A DNA stretch of 28,998 nucleotides from CAIQJJ01 sp964606085 (lineage in GTDB: Bacteria > Chloroflexota > Anaerolineae > Anaerolineales > UBA4823), in contig CAZSFD010000065.1 in assembly GCA_964606085.1 (NCBI GenBank), forward strand, positions 1 to 28,998, in the 5' to 3' direction. The notes beneath the pieces are model-generated. The model was not told where the DNA came from. It was given only the letters and a program-made list of their open reading frames with translations, and made no database searches. Both the position numbers and the translations under genes were made by a program. Shown here in pieces: positions 1 to 7,134 of the stretch; the stretch's first letter is position 1, and every line of letters begins with the position of its first letter.

Positions 1-12
1 CTTTTTGTCAAC

Positions 13-34
13 CGTTGGTAGGCTGGCACCAACG
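13..34. repeat. 7-bp inverted repeat upstream of the GEVED gene
   Basis: CGTTGGT (13-19) and ACCAACG (28-34) form a perfect inverted repeat around an 8-nt loop, 26 bases before the start codon of the first gene. It could be an operator for the GEVED gene or the 3' hairpin of a gene lying left of the window; no T-run follows it, so a terminator role is less likely. A TATAAT follows at 40-45, but a start site from it would cut into the ribosome binding site, so it is not called as a promoter. Confidence 0.35.
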
Positions 35-60
35 AAACATATAATACGAGGAGTTGCGCG

Positions 61-1455
61 ATGAAAAATTTGAATATGATGTCTAAACTATTGATAATCA
101 GCCTATTGGCAGGCAGCCTTTTTATGCTTTATCCGAACTCAGTCATGCCCGTGCGCGCTTATCCAGATACTATCGTGGATACCTTTAGTGATACGCAGAG
201 TTTGACACAAAGCGGCGTTGGCTCAAGCTCTGCTACCTGGGATAATGCTGGTATTCTCGGCGGCGAGCGCGATGTTGTAATTAATGTGACCTCTGGAGGT
301 GGGAATTTAACAGTTGATACCAATACAAGCTTCCCTGGGCAATTTTCTCATAGTGCTGGGACGGGCGTTCTTGGTACTACAACAGTTGTATACGATGGTG
401 ATGACAGTAACGCATTGACCCTGGATCATGTTGGTCTGGGTGGAATTGATCTAACCGCGAACAACAACACGGCTCTTTTATTGCAAATTGAGAGAGATGA
501 CTTGACTGGCTCCATAGACATTCTGGTATATTCTGATGCAACGAGCTGTTCAAACCTGACAATGGCTTTGCCTGGTGCTATCGGTGCTACGGTGTTGCCG
601 CGTTCGTTTTTGTTTTTTTACAACAACTTTCAAACGGCATGTGCTAACCCGGCTGATTTTACAAATGTTGGTGCAATACAATTTCTCATTAATGATACAG
701 GAAATGATAGCTTGGACTTAGTTATACAAGTATTCGCTGCTGTATCGGTGGATTTTGGTGATTTAGACGAAATTTCTGGCAATTACAATACAATGTTGGC
801 AGATCAAGGGAATGGTGAGATCTTTGGCGCGGGTCACGTCGTAAGTAGTCTGTACCTGGGTTCATCTGTTGATAGTGAACTAGATGGACAGCCGAATGGG
901 AATAGTGATGGCTTGGGCGATGATCAATCTACATCAGACGATGAAAATGGGGTGGTGCCTACCGGGAATTGGGTAGCGGGCAGTTCGACTGGTGGTCACG
1001 TTCGAGTTACCGTAACTGGCGGGGATGCCTGTTTGTATGGTTGGATTGATTGGAACCGCAATGGAACGTTCATTAACAATGCAACGGCGCTAGGTTCTAC
1101 GGCGAATGACCGCATAATTGCTCAATCTGTGACCAGTGGCGTTTACGACATTGACTTTATTGTACCCACGGCAGTTAATTTACAGGCAGACACCTTGAAT
1201 GCTCGTTTCCGCCTATATCCAAGAGACCCTGGCGGTAACTGCTGGACAGGAACGGGTAACTTTTCGAAATATCCAGACCGTTATCAACATTATGGTGGTG
1301 AGGTTGAAGATTACACATGGGGATTCGGCCCCACCGCCATCACCCTCCAATCTGCCACCGCCACGCCTGGGGCGCCGGTGCTGGTGGGCCTGCTGGCGGG
1401 CGTCACCCTGCTGGCCGCCGGTGGGCTGGTGGTCTTGCGCCGCCGTCGGGCGTAG
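61..1455 (+). CDS. Secreted GEVED-domain surface protein with C-terminal membrane anchor
   Basis: The ATG follows a GAGGAG ribosome binding site 7 bases upstream. Residues 1-33 are a signal peptide (charged start, hydrophobic core, cleavage likely after VRA). Residues about 35-230 resemble a beta-rich adhesin or lectin-like domain that I cannot name. Residues about 233-420 match the GEVED domain of bacterial surface proteins: an Asp-rich stretch, GWIDWNRNGTF, and the diagnostic GGEVEDYTWGF. The last 25 residues are a hydrophobic helix followed by RRRR, a CTERM-like anchor or sorting tail. It is probably exported and held at the cell envelope. The first 1.26 kb are AT-rich with A/T-ending codons, whereas the last 140 bases (from about 1318) are very GC-rich like the rest of the window, suggesting that the body was acquired and joined to a native anchor. 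Binding partner unknown. Confidence 0.8.
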   Translation: MKNLNMMSKLLIISLLAGSLFMLYPNSVMPVRAYPDTIVDTFSDTQSLTQSGVGSSSATWDNAGILGGERDVVINVTSGGGNLTVDTNTSFPGQFSHSAGTGVLGTTTVVYDGDDSNALTLDHVGLGGIDLTANNNTALLLQIERDDLTGSIDILVYSDATSCSNLTMALPGAIGATVLPRSFLFFYNNFQTACANPADFTNVGAIQFLINDTGNDSLDLVIQVFAAVSVDFGDLDEISGNYNTMLADQGNGEIFGAGHVVSSLYLGSSVDSELDGQPNGNSDGLGDDQSTSDDENGVVPTGNWVAGSSTGGHVRVTVTGGDACLYGWIDWNRNGTFINNATALGSTANDRIIAQSVTSGVYDIDFIVPTAVNLQADTLNARFRLYPRDPGGNCWTGTGNFSKYPDRYQHYGGEVEDYTWGFGPTAITLQSATATPGAPVLVGLLAGVTLLAAGGLVVLRRRRA

Positions 1456-1514
1456 GGCAGCCATGGTCAGCGCATAGGCGGGCTGTCTCGTACAGCCAGG
1501 CTATGCAACCATGA

Positions 1515-1548
1515 AAAGGGCAGCGGCCTGAGCAGGTCGCTGCCCTTT
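1515..1548 (+). terminator. Strong hairpin terminator after the GEVED gene
   Basis: AAAGGGCAGCG (1515-1525) pairs perfectly with CGCTGCCCTTT (1538-1548), and the interior adds CCTG/CAGG, giving a stem of about 15 bp. It lies 60 bases after the stop codon. The T-run is part of the stem and is followed by CTGATC, so it would work in either direction. Confidence 0.8.
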
Positions 1549-1578
1549 CTGATCTATTTCATCAAAAGATCACCCTGT

Positions 1579-1676
1579 GGGTAGGGGCGACCCTTCGTTG
1601 TCTTGCCGAACATTGTCTGGCCCAGGCGCTTTGCCAGAAAAAACCAGGGTCAGGCTCAGGCGGGTCGCCCCTACCC
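1579..1676. repeat. MITE/REP-like element with 15-bp terminal inverted repeats
   Basis: GGGTAGGGGCGACCC (1579-1593) and its exact reverse complement (1662-1676) flank a 68-base interior. The GTAGGGGCGACCC / GGGTCGCCCCTAC motif is the kind of short dispersed repeat common in Chloroflexota and cyanobacterial genomes. It contains no ORF of its own. A related GTAGGGGC run precedes the hairpin at 21321-21361. Confidence 0.6.
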
Positions 1677-1738
1677 GAATTTTGATTCTTCGTATGGTCG
1701 AACGCGGTCTCTGCCCCCCATTTCTAACCAAACTTTCA

Positions 1739-1767
1739 TTGACTTTGCCCCCGTTTTCTGTCATAAT
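1739..1767 (+). promoter_or_regulatory. Sigma70-type promoter of an orphan leader unit
   Basis: TTGACT (1739-1744), a 17-base spacer and CATAAT (1762-1767) make a near-consensus promoter. Predicted transcription start is near 1774, about 80 bases upstream of the micro-ORF at 1856. Confidence 0.65.
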
Positions 1768-1855
1768 CCGTTCATCAGTTGAAATTTTCAACCTGCCACC
1801 TGCCCCTTTCCAACCTCCCCCTCCTCGCTATCCCACCAAACAGGAGGTGATGTCA

Positions 1856-1912
1856 ATGAACGATAGTAGTACCCAACGTTGCGCTGTGACATCCCTCCAC
1901 CTGCACGCTTAG
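1856..1912 (+). CDS. 18-codon leader-type peptide (MNDSSTQRCAVTSLHLHA)
   Basis: AGGAGGTGAT (1842-1851) is fully complementary to the 16S rRNA anti-Shine-Dalgarno end and sits 4 bases before the ATG, making it the strongest ribosome binding site in the window. The peptide has one Cys, two His, no signal sequence and no hydrophobic helix. Its codons 9-14 form the 5' arm of the hairpin at 1880-1940, and its stop codon lies in that hairpin's loop, the typical geometry of a leader peptide whose translation controls RNA folding. Unlike a normal leader, no plus-strand gene follows; the next genes run in the opposite direction. I do not recognise the peptide. It may be a relic leader, a small regulatory RNA with a translated region, or a functional micropeptide. 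Confidence 0.55.
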   Translation: MNDSSTQRCAVTSLHLHA

Positions 1913-1971
1913 GCTTGCAGTAAGGGATTGTCACAGCGCACCAGCAGGCCGTCCGCAAGGGCGGTCTGCTG
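1880..1971 (+). ncRNA. Tandem hairpins of the orphan leader RNA (terminator-like end)
   Basis: Hairpin 1 pairs TGCGCTGTGACA-TCCCT (1880-1896) with AGGGA-T-TGTCACAGCGCA (1923-1940), with one bulged T and an extra inner CTGCA/TGCAG helix. Hairpin 2 (1942-1971) is a 13-bp stem with two G-T wobbles, closed by a GCAA tetraloop, and is followed by CGTTTAA. A third short repeat, ACGGGC/GCCCGT, spans 1978-2000. Hairpin 2 has terminator shape but only a weak T-run. Confidence 0.6.
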
Positions 1972-2031
1972 CGTTTAACGGGCCAGGAGCGCGCGCCCGT
2001 CAAGTCGCGTGCGCGGGATTGAAGGGCCGCG

Positions 2032-2253
2032 TTATGCGGCGATTAATACCCTTTCTACTTCGGCAGGCAATTGAAGATAGACGAAATGACTCGTATGATA
2101 CAGGTAGTCTTCGCCGCTTTCATCAATCACGCGCACCAGATCATCTCGTTCGGCGCGCTCATCTGGCACAACTTCGTACATCTTCCTGACGATCAACGAA
2201 GCTTCGTAGCCGGTATTATCAATACATAAGACAAAATACGTTTGTGCAGCCAT
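2032..2253 (-). CDS. Small conserved protein of unknown function, second gene of a two-gene module
   Basis: 73 residues from ATG at 2253. An upstream in-frame start would overlap the preceding gene and give an atypical N-terminus. The sequence reads as a soluble beta-rich protein: a YFVLCIDNTGYEASL start, KMYEVVPD in the middle and RVIDESGEDYLYHTSHFVYLQLP at the end. From memory, close relatives (IDN.GYEASL and RVIDESGEDYLYP) are common uncharacterised small proteins in cyanobacteria and Chloroflexota. It follows the 77-residue gene by 4 bases, so the two are surely co-translated. A toxin-antitoxin or small regulatory pair is possible, but there is no direct evidence for either role. Confidence 0.7.
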   Translation of the reverse strand: MAAQTYFVLCIDNTGYEASLIVRKMYEVVPDERAERDDLVRVIDESGEDYLYHTSHFVYLQLPAEVERVLIAA

Positions 2254-2257
2254 AGGT

Positions 2258-2491
2258 TTATTCCAAATAGCGTTTGATCTTGATATCTTTCTTACCAATT
2301 CCATGCGCCTCATACCAGTGAAGTTCTACATGAGAGACATTGCCATTGGGCAACTTTACCATTGCTTTGCCTTTCAGCTTTCTCCAGCGGCCATGACCAT
2401 AGACTTTTTGCCGGTAAGACAGGTCGCGAATGTGCGAACCAATCGCTATCGTCTCTATCTGCTGAATTTCGCCGATTACTTCAAAGTCCAT
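2258..2491 (-). CDS. Small basic conserved protein, first gene of the two-gene module
   Basis: 77 residues, basic, with the striking block GRWRKLKGKAMVKL and the C-terminal signature ELHWYEAHGIGKKDIKIKRYLE. The same C-terminal pattern occurs, from memory, in many small hypothetical proteins of cyanobacteria and Chloroflexota. Basic and aromatic residues with a conserved HWYEAHG suggest a nucleic-acid-related or RelE/HigB-like fold, but this is a guess. It lies 4 bases upstream of the 73-residue partner, on an AT-richer stretch next to a BrnT toxin pair, which supports an accessory or stress-module setting. No clear Shine-Dalgarno is seen before the ATG. Confidence 0.7.
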   Translation of the reverse strand: MDFEVIGEIQQIETIAIGSHIRDLSYRQKVYGHGRWRKLKGKAMVKLPNGNVSHVELHWYEAHGIGKKDIKIKRYLE

Positions 2492-2548
2492 GAATTGCGT
2501 GTAATCCCAACGATAGTATCCAACGTTTAACGCCCAGTAGCGCTCCTG

Positions 2549-2764
2549 TCAGGCCGGGATTTTTGCCGCTTTGCGGGAAAGCTCGATCAGGCTGCGCAAG
2601 GCTTCATTGACCGATTCGGAATCGGTAAATACTTCGGCGACATCAGGCGAAAGCACAATGATATTGCTTCCGGTTTTGAGCCTTTCGACGTATTTTCCGC
2701 GCACACCTTTGCTGAAATCATATTGCTCTAGCATATCAGGATCGGGTTGGGTAACTTTCTTCAT
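2549..2764 (-). CDS. BrnA-like antitoxin (ribbon-helix-helix)
   Basis: 71 residues. The N-terminal half (KGVRGKYVERLKTGS) resembles the linker common in BrnT-partner antitoxins. The C-terminal half, NIIVLSPDVAEVFTDSESVNEALRSLIEL, reads as a ribbon-helix-helix: a beta strand, then a helix beginning DSESVNEALR. Such antitoxins bind their toxin and repress the operon through the RHH domain. The ATG (2762-2764) lies inside the 3' end of the toxin gene, with 29 bases of overlap, so translation is coupled. The order toxin then antitoxin is the normal brnT-brnA order. Confidence 0.75.
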   Translation of the reverse strand: MKKVTQPDPDMLEQYDFSKGVRGKYVERLKTGSNIIVLSPDVAEVFTDSESVNEALRSLIELSRKAAKIPA

Positions 2765-3035
2765 ATTCTTTTTTCTCGTGAGAATTTGCCACTCTGGCGC
2801 TAATCAGGCGGATATGATCGCCGCGATCGGTGTGAATGACAACCAATACGCGTTTTTGGGATGATTCGCCAATGATGATATAGCGTTCTTCTTCTTCATT
2901 GGAATGCAATGGGTCGTCAATGGTTAATGACAGTGGGTCTGTAAAGACTGTTGTTGCTTCTTCAAAACGAACGCCATGCCGTCGAATGTTCAAACGTGCT
3001 TTTTGCGGATTCCATTCAAAAATTGTCTTGTTCAT
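2736..3035 (-). CDS. brnT: BrnT family toxin (DUF497)
   Basis: 99 residues, the usual length. Family hallmarks are visible in order: FEWNPQKARLNIRRHGVRFEEATTVFTDP at the N-terminus, an acidic EEERYIIIGESSQKRVLVVIHTDRGDHIRLISARVAN core, and a charged C-terminus. BrnT is a RelE-like ribonuclease that inhibits translation under stress until neutralised by BrnA. It is the first gene of the pair, with the antitoxin start inside its coding region. The 2.0-3.05 kb segment is clearly AT-richer than the flanking genes, consistent with lateral acquisition. Confidence 0.88.
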   Translation of the reverse strand: MNKTIFEWNPQKARLNIRRHGVRFEEATTVFTDPLSLTIDDPLHSNEEEERYIIIGESSQKRVLVVIHTDRGDHIRLISARVANSHEKKEYEESYPTRS

Positions 3036-3071
3036 GGCATCACATTTATTCTATCATGCGTAGATAAGCGC

Positions 3072-3149
3072 CTAACCCGCATAAAGCGGAAAGACCAGGG
3101 CGCCAATCCAGGAAATCCTTGTTTTTTGTGCAAGAATTTCGCGGGTTAG
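3072..3149. repeat. 78-base inverted-repeat element between brnT and the M23 gene
   Basis: CTAACCCGC (3072-3080) and GCGGGTTAG (3141-3149) are exact inverted repeats 60 bases apart, starting 4 bases beyond the stop of the M23 gene. The interior holds a TTTTTT run and no ORF. It may be a small non-autonomous element or a long-loop terminator region. Confidence 0.35.
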
Positions 3150-3152
3150 ACA

Positions 3153-6100
3153 TTAACGGCTGATCACCGGCAAGAACACCCACTGCGCCTCGCCGGCCTG
3201 CACCTGGTAGCGCGTGGCGTTGCCGAGGATGGCCGGGTTGGTGTGGCGCAGGCGAATGTAGTTGACGCCGTCGGCGGGCGCGGCCCAGGTGATGGCCGCC
3301 GGATGGCCGAACTCTTGCACGGCAATTGGCCCGGCCAGCAGCGTACTGCCGTCGCTGGCATACACCTCGATGGTCACGGCCACGCTCTGGTCGAGCGGGG
3401 TGACGCTGACCAGGTAGCCCTGCCCGGCGCTTACGGCCATTTGCAGCCAATCTTCGTCATTGGCGAAATCGGCGGCCAGCGGGTTGCAGAAATGATGCTC
3501 CTGGGTCGTGCCGCTCAGCACCAGCGTGGCCGAAAGGGGCGTGTTGTTGGGCTCCCACGCATCGGGGGCAGCGCAGAGGTCGCTCAGGCCGGGCAGGGTG
3601 GCGCTCACTTCGGGGGCAGATGGCCAGGCTTCGGCGTTGCCCGCCTGATCGAGGGCGCGCAGGCGGTAGCCGTAGGTGACGGCGCTGCTGCCCGTCGGCA
3701 AGACCAGCCAGCTTTGCCGGGTGGTGGCGGTAAAGGTCAGGTGGTCTGTCCAGGCGGCGTTGTCTATCTTTTGCTGTAAATCGAAACGCTGCAAGCCCGA
3801 AAGATTGTCACTGCCGGTCCAGTTGAGCAGGATGGCATTGCTGCCCAGGGTGGCATTCCACGGGTCGAGCTGCGAGGTGGGCGGCGTGTGGTCGAGCAGG
3901 ATGTTCCAGGCGGCGCTGACCGCCTCGTTGCCAGCCTGGTCGAAGGCGCGGGCGTAGACGGCCACGCCGGGCTGGTCAGATTGGCGGGTATCGAACGGGA
4001 CGCTCCAACCGTTTGAGCCATCGGCATCTACGCCTACAAACTGCCAGGCCCCGTTCAGCCAATCGCTGCTGTGCCAATAAAAGGCCACACTTTCCATCCC
4101 ACTGCCCACGTCGCTGGCAGTGGCGCTGAGTTGGACAATCCCGGCGGGCAGGTCGCTGTTGCTGACGGGATAGGTGAGGTTGACGGCCGGGCGGGTGGCA
4201 TCCTGGAACAGGCGCACGGTGTAAGCGTAGTCCGTCCCGCCCGCCGAGGGGTGATCCCAGGCGCGCACACGCAGGGTGTAGATGCCGCTTTCGCGCAGGC
4301 GGTAACGGATCAAGGGGTCGCGGTTTAGCTCGGTCACCTGGTCGTCATTTTCGGCCAGCACATTGCCGCGCCAATCGAGCAGGGTCAGCAGCGGGTCGAG
4401 GACGGGGCCGCTTTCCGGGTCGCCAGCCACGGCATCTACATTGATGCCAATTTCATCGCCAACCGAGCCGGTAAAGGTGTACTCATCCACGTCGCCATTG
4501 GGGCAGATGGTGCCATTTTGACTGTTGCCGTAGGTCAGGGTGCCGCCATCCGCCGGGCAGGTGGGCGGCGGCGTGGTGGTGATGGCGAGGTCGTCAATGC
4601 CCCAGCCATCGTTGGCATTGCGCAAAGCATCCATCGTATGGAAGTAGAAGCGCAGGCGGATGCTCTGCCCGGCGTAGGGGGTCAGGTCGAAGGCGGGCGA
4701 GCCGAGCCACAGGCCGGCCGGGTCGTCAACGGCCTGCCACAGGTTGGCAAACGGCCCGCCGTTGACCGAAACTTGCAGCCAGCGCTGATCCCAAAAGCGG
4801 TAGGGGCTTTCGGTTTCGCTTTTGGTGTAGAAGCGCAGGTAATACGGCCCGCCGCTGCTGGGGATGGCAATGGGCAGCGAGGTCAGGCTGCCAAAGTTGG
4901 CCGCGCCGTTGTCATAATCGCCATCGAGCTGGCGATACCACCAGCTCCACGAGTCGCCCGCGGTGCGGTTATCGGCCACGGTGTGCATCCACAGGCCCGA
5001 GGCGCTCCAGCCTTGCGCAGAGCCTTCGAAGGTATGCGTGAAGGGGACGGTGAGCAGCGTGGTGGTGAGGGCCGGCGCGGGCGTGATGGTGAAGTGGCGC
5101 GGCGTACTCCACGCGCTGCCACCGGTGTAGACGCGCCAGGTGTAGCTGCCAGCGGGCAGGTCGGCGGTAAAGGAGTAGGGGGTGGTCAGCCAGGGCGAGG
5201 TGTAGGTGTGGGTGGCGTCGGTGATCACCACCTGGTATTCGATAGCCCCATTGCCGTTATCCCAGCCAAAGGCGAGCATATCGCCAGCCGTCAGCGTGGC
5301 GGCTTCGGCTGGCAGGCGCGGCAGCGCCGCCGCCGGCGGCGCGCCATCAAGCTGCACCACCAGCGCTGAAACCGTATTCAGCCCGATCCAATTATCCACC
5401 AGGTTGCTATCATCCAGGCGGAAGGTTTCGCCGCGCTGGTTGGGGGCGGCGCTATCGTGCAGGGTGGCCTTGACATCGGGGCCGACCCGGAGCGAGGCGG
5501 CATTGTTGTTGCCCACCGCGCCCAGGTTGGTGTGCGTGCCCACGTTGAAGCGGGCGCAGCTCCCGGCATAGCCGGGGTCGCTGAAGAGCGCCACCTGGTT
5601 GGCGGCCGGCTCACAGGCCGGGGGCGGCTGCGGGCAGACATAGCTCTTGATGACATGATGCAGCCCGGTGAAGGCGTTGGTGTTGTTGGCCCGGTCGGTG
5701 ACGCGCATCGCCACGCTGACAATGCCATCGGGGATATTGCTGGCGCACCAATCCCAGTTGAGCGCGGCGGCTTCGGGGTTGACCGTCACCGGCGCACCGA
5801 TGGCCCGCCAGGCATCCTGGAAGTAAGCCAGGAATTGCACGCTGTCCACGCCATCGCCCAGGTCGGCGGCCTGGCCTTGCAGGGGCAGCGTGGCGGTGGT
5901 GATCGTCGCGCCGTCGCTCAGGTTGGTGATGTCGCCGGTGGGGTCCACATCGTCGTCAGAGCCGATGTTGCCAGAGACGTAGTACACCTGAAATTCGTCG
6001 CACACGTCTTCGGGTTTGCAGTAGTCTTCGTCAAATTCCTGGCGGCGCGGGCGTCCGCCGCCGCCGGGGGTATCTTCGTTGATATGCACATCTTGAAAGA

Positions 6101-7016
6101 GAATATCAATGGCGGTGCCGAAGTAGTGATAGGAGCGCGTGTGTACCTGAAAATGCAGGTGCGCCCCCCAGCTTTGGCCGGTGTTATCCACCACGCCGAT
6201 CACCTGGCTCTGGCTGACCTGTGCGCCTGGCACAGGTTCGCCATCTACACACAGGTTGTCGGGGATGCTCTCGTGGTCGAGGTGCAGGTACAGGTGGTAG
6301 GTGGTGGGGGTGGTGGCGGCATCTTTGATGACGATGTAGTTGCCAATTTTCTGTTCGCCGCTGCACGTCCACTCGTCGCAGGTTGGCACGTCTTCTTTGC
6401 ACATCCACACCTCGCCCGGGCGCGCGGCGTGAATGGGCCAGTGCGTGCGGTTGAGGGCGAAATCGAAGGCGTAGTGCATCGTGCCAGATGGGGTATATTC
6501 ATCGTGGCCGACCGACTGCGTGACGTATTTGGTCTCGCCGGGCGCCCAGGGCAGGTAGAAGCCGCCGATGGCCGCCGTGGGCCGCTCGTCGAGGGCGGCG
6601 TCGTAGGTGGCCAGCCAGTAGTCACGTTCCTCGTCCGCCAGGATTTCAACCGGGGCGTTGTGAACGGCCTCCAGCCAACCGGGGTCAGCCGGCAAAATCG
6701 CCACCCAGCTTTGGCCATCCCGGCGGGCAAAGGCCAGGCCCGGTTCCTGCTCGATGGGCTGGCCGGTGGCGGGGTCGAGCGAAATCAGGCTGGCGCGCGC
6801 CAGGCGGTCATCGGCGCTGAAGCGAATCTGCTCGATGCTTTCTTCGTACAGCAGAAAATCGAGTACGACCTCATTCTGAGCCGCGATGGCCGACTGGATG
6901 GCCTGGCGCACGGCCTCTTCATCGGGGGTGGGGTTGGCGCCAGCGGCACGTCCGATGGCAAACAGGGCGAGCAGGGCTGCCGCAAAGATGGCGAAAACGG
7001 ACAGGGTGCGTTGCAT
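3153..7016 (-). CDS. Large secreted multidomain protein with M23 peptidase domain
   Basis: 1287 residues; AGGAGGT lies 6-8 bases before the ATG. Residues 1-26 are a signal peptide. Residues about 160-310 form an M23 (LytM/lysostaphin-like) zinc peptidase domain with H181-x3-D185, the HLYLHLDH strand (241-248) and H286-L-H288. M23 enzymes cut peptide bridges in cell-wall or other Gly-rich polymers. Then follow an Ig-like region (about 355-455), a beta/gamma-crystallin-like domain (about 474-555), a fibronectin-like repeat, a MAM/jelly-roll-like domain (about 660-810), a PPC-like domain (about 820-930), further Ig/Fn3 repeats, and a last PPC-like domain (about 1145-1270). The protein ends in VFLPVISR, a tail type frequent in Chloroflexota exoproteins and possibly a sorting or surface-retention signal. 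The Cys-rich loop after the catalytic core is unusual. It is a single gene with its own promoter. Confidence 0.85.
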   Translation of the reverse strand: MQRTLSVFAIFAAALLALFAIGRAAGANPTPDEEAVRQAIQSAIAAQNEVVLDFLLYEESIEQIRFSADDRLARASLISLDPATGQPIEQEPGLAFARRDGQSWVAILPADPGWLEAVHNAPVEILADEERDYWLATYDAALDERPTAAIGGFYLPWAPGETKYVTQSVGHDEYTPSGTMHYAFDFALNRTHWPIHAARPGEVWMCKEDVPTCDEWTCSGEQKIGNYIVIKDAATTPTTYHLYLHLDHESIPDNLCVDGEPVPGAQVSQSQVIGVVDNTGQSWGAHLHFQVHTRSYHYFGTAIDILFQDVHINEDTPGGGGRPRRQEFDEDYCKPEDVCDEFQVYYVSGNIGSDDDVDPTGDITNLSDGATITTATLPLQGQAADLGDGVDSVQFLAYFQDAWRAIGAPVTVNPEAAALNWDWCASNIPDGIVSVAMRVTDRANNTNAFTGLHHVIKSYVCPQPPPACEPAANQVALFSDPGYAGSCARFNVGTHTNLGAVGNNNAASLRVGPDVKATLHDSAAPNQRGETFRLDDSNLVDNWIGLNTVSALVVQLDGAPPAAALPRLPAEAATLTAGDMLAFGWDNGNGAIEYQVVITDATHTYTSPWLTTPYSFTADLPAGSYTWRVYTGGSAWSTPRHFTITPAPALTTTLLTVPFTHTFEGSAQGWSASGLWMHTVADNRTAGDSWSWWYRQLDGDYDNGAANFGSLTSLPIAIPSSGGPYYLRFYTKSETESPYRFWDQRWLQVSVNGGPFANLWQAVDDPAGLWLGSPAFDLTPYAGQSIRLRFYFHTMDALRNANDGWGIDDLAITTTPPPTCPADGGTLTYGNSQNGTICPNGDVDEYTFTGSVGDEIGINVDAVAGDPESGPVLDPLLTLLDWRGNVLAENDDQVTELNRDPLIRYRLRESGIYTLRVRAWDHPSAGGTDYAYTVRLFQDATRPAVNLTYPVSNSDLPAGIVQLSATASDVGSGMESVAFYWHSSDWLNGAWQFVGVDADGSNGWSVPFDTRQSDQPGVAVYARAFDQAGNEAVSAAWNILLDHTPPTSQLDPWNATLGSNAILLNWTGSDNLSGLQRFDLQQKIDNAAWTDHLTFTATTRQSWLVLPTGSSAVTYGYRLRALDQAGNAEAWPSAPEVSATLPGLSDLCAAPDAWEPNNTPLSATLVLSGTTQEHHFCNPLAADFANDEDWLQMAVSAGQGYLVSVTPLDQSVAVTIEVYASDGSTLLAGPIAVQEFGHPAAITWAAPADGVNYIRLRHTNPAILGNATRYQVQAGEAQWVFLPVISR

Positions 7017-7073
7017 GAGATGACCTCCTGGGGAAAAACGAAGACTTCCGAACGCTGGAAGCGCGATAACTTG

Positions 7074-7102
7074 AATATAGCGATTACCCGCATAGATGTC
7101 AA
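7074..7102 (-). promoter_or_regulatory. Consensus sigma70 promoter of the M23 gene
   Basis: Read on the minus strand: a perfect TTGACA (7097-7102), a 17-base spacer and TATATT (7074-7079). The predicted start near 7067 leaves a leader of about 50 bases. This is the best promoter match in the window, implying strong housekeeping expression. Confidence 0.8.
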
Positions 7103-7134
7103 CGGCTGGTACGCGCGCTTCTTAGCTGAAACGA

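Noticed and set aside
40..45. TATAAT before the first gene as its promoter
   Set aside because: A start site 6-7 bases downstream would remove most of the Shine-Dalgarno at 48-53, and the only -35-like TTGGTA is 19 bases away.
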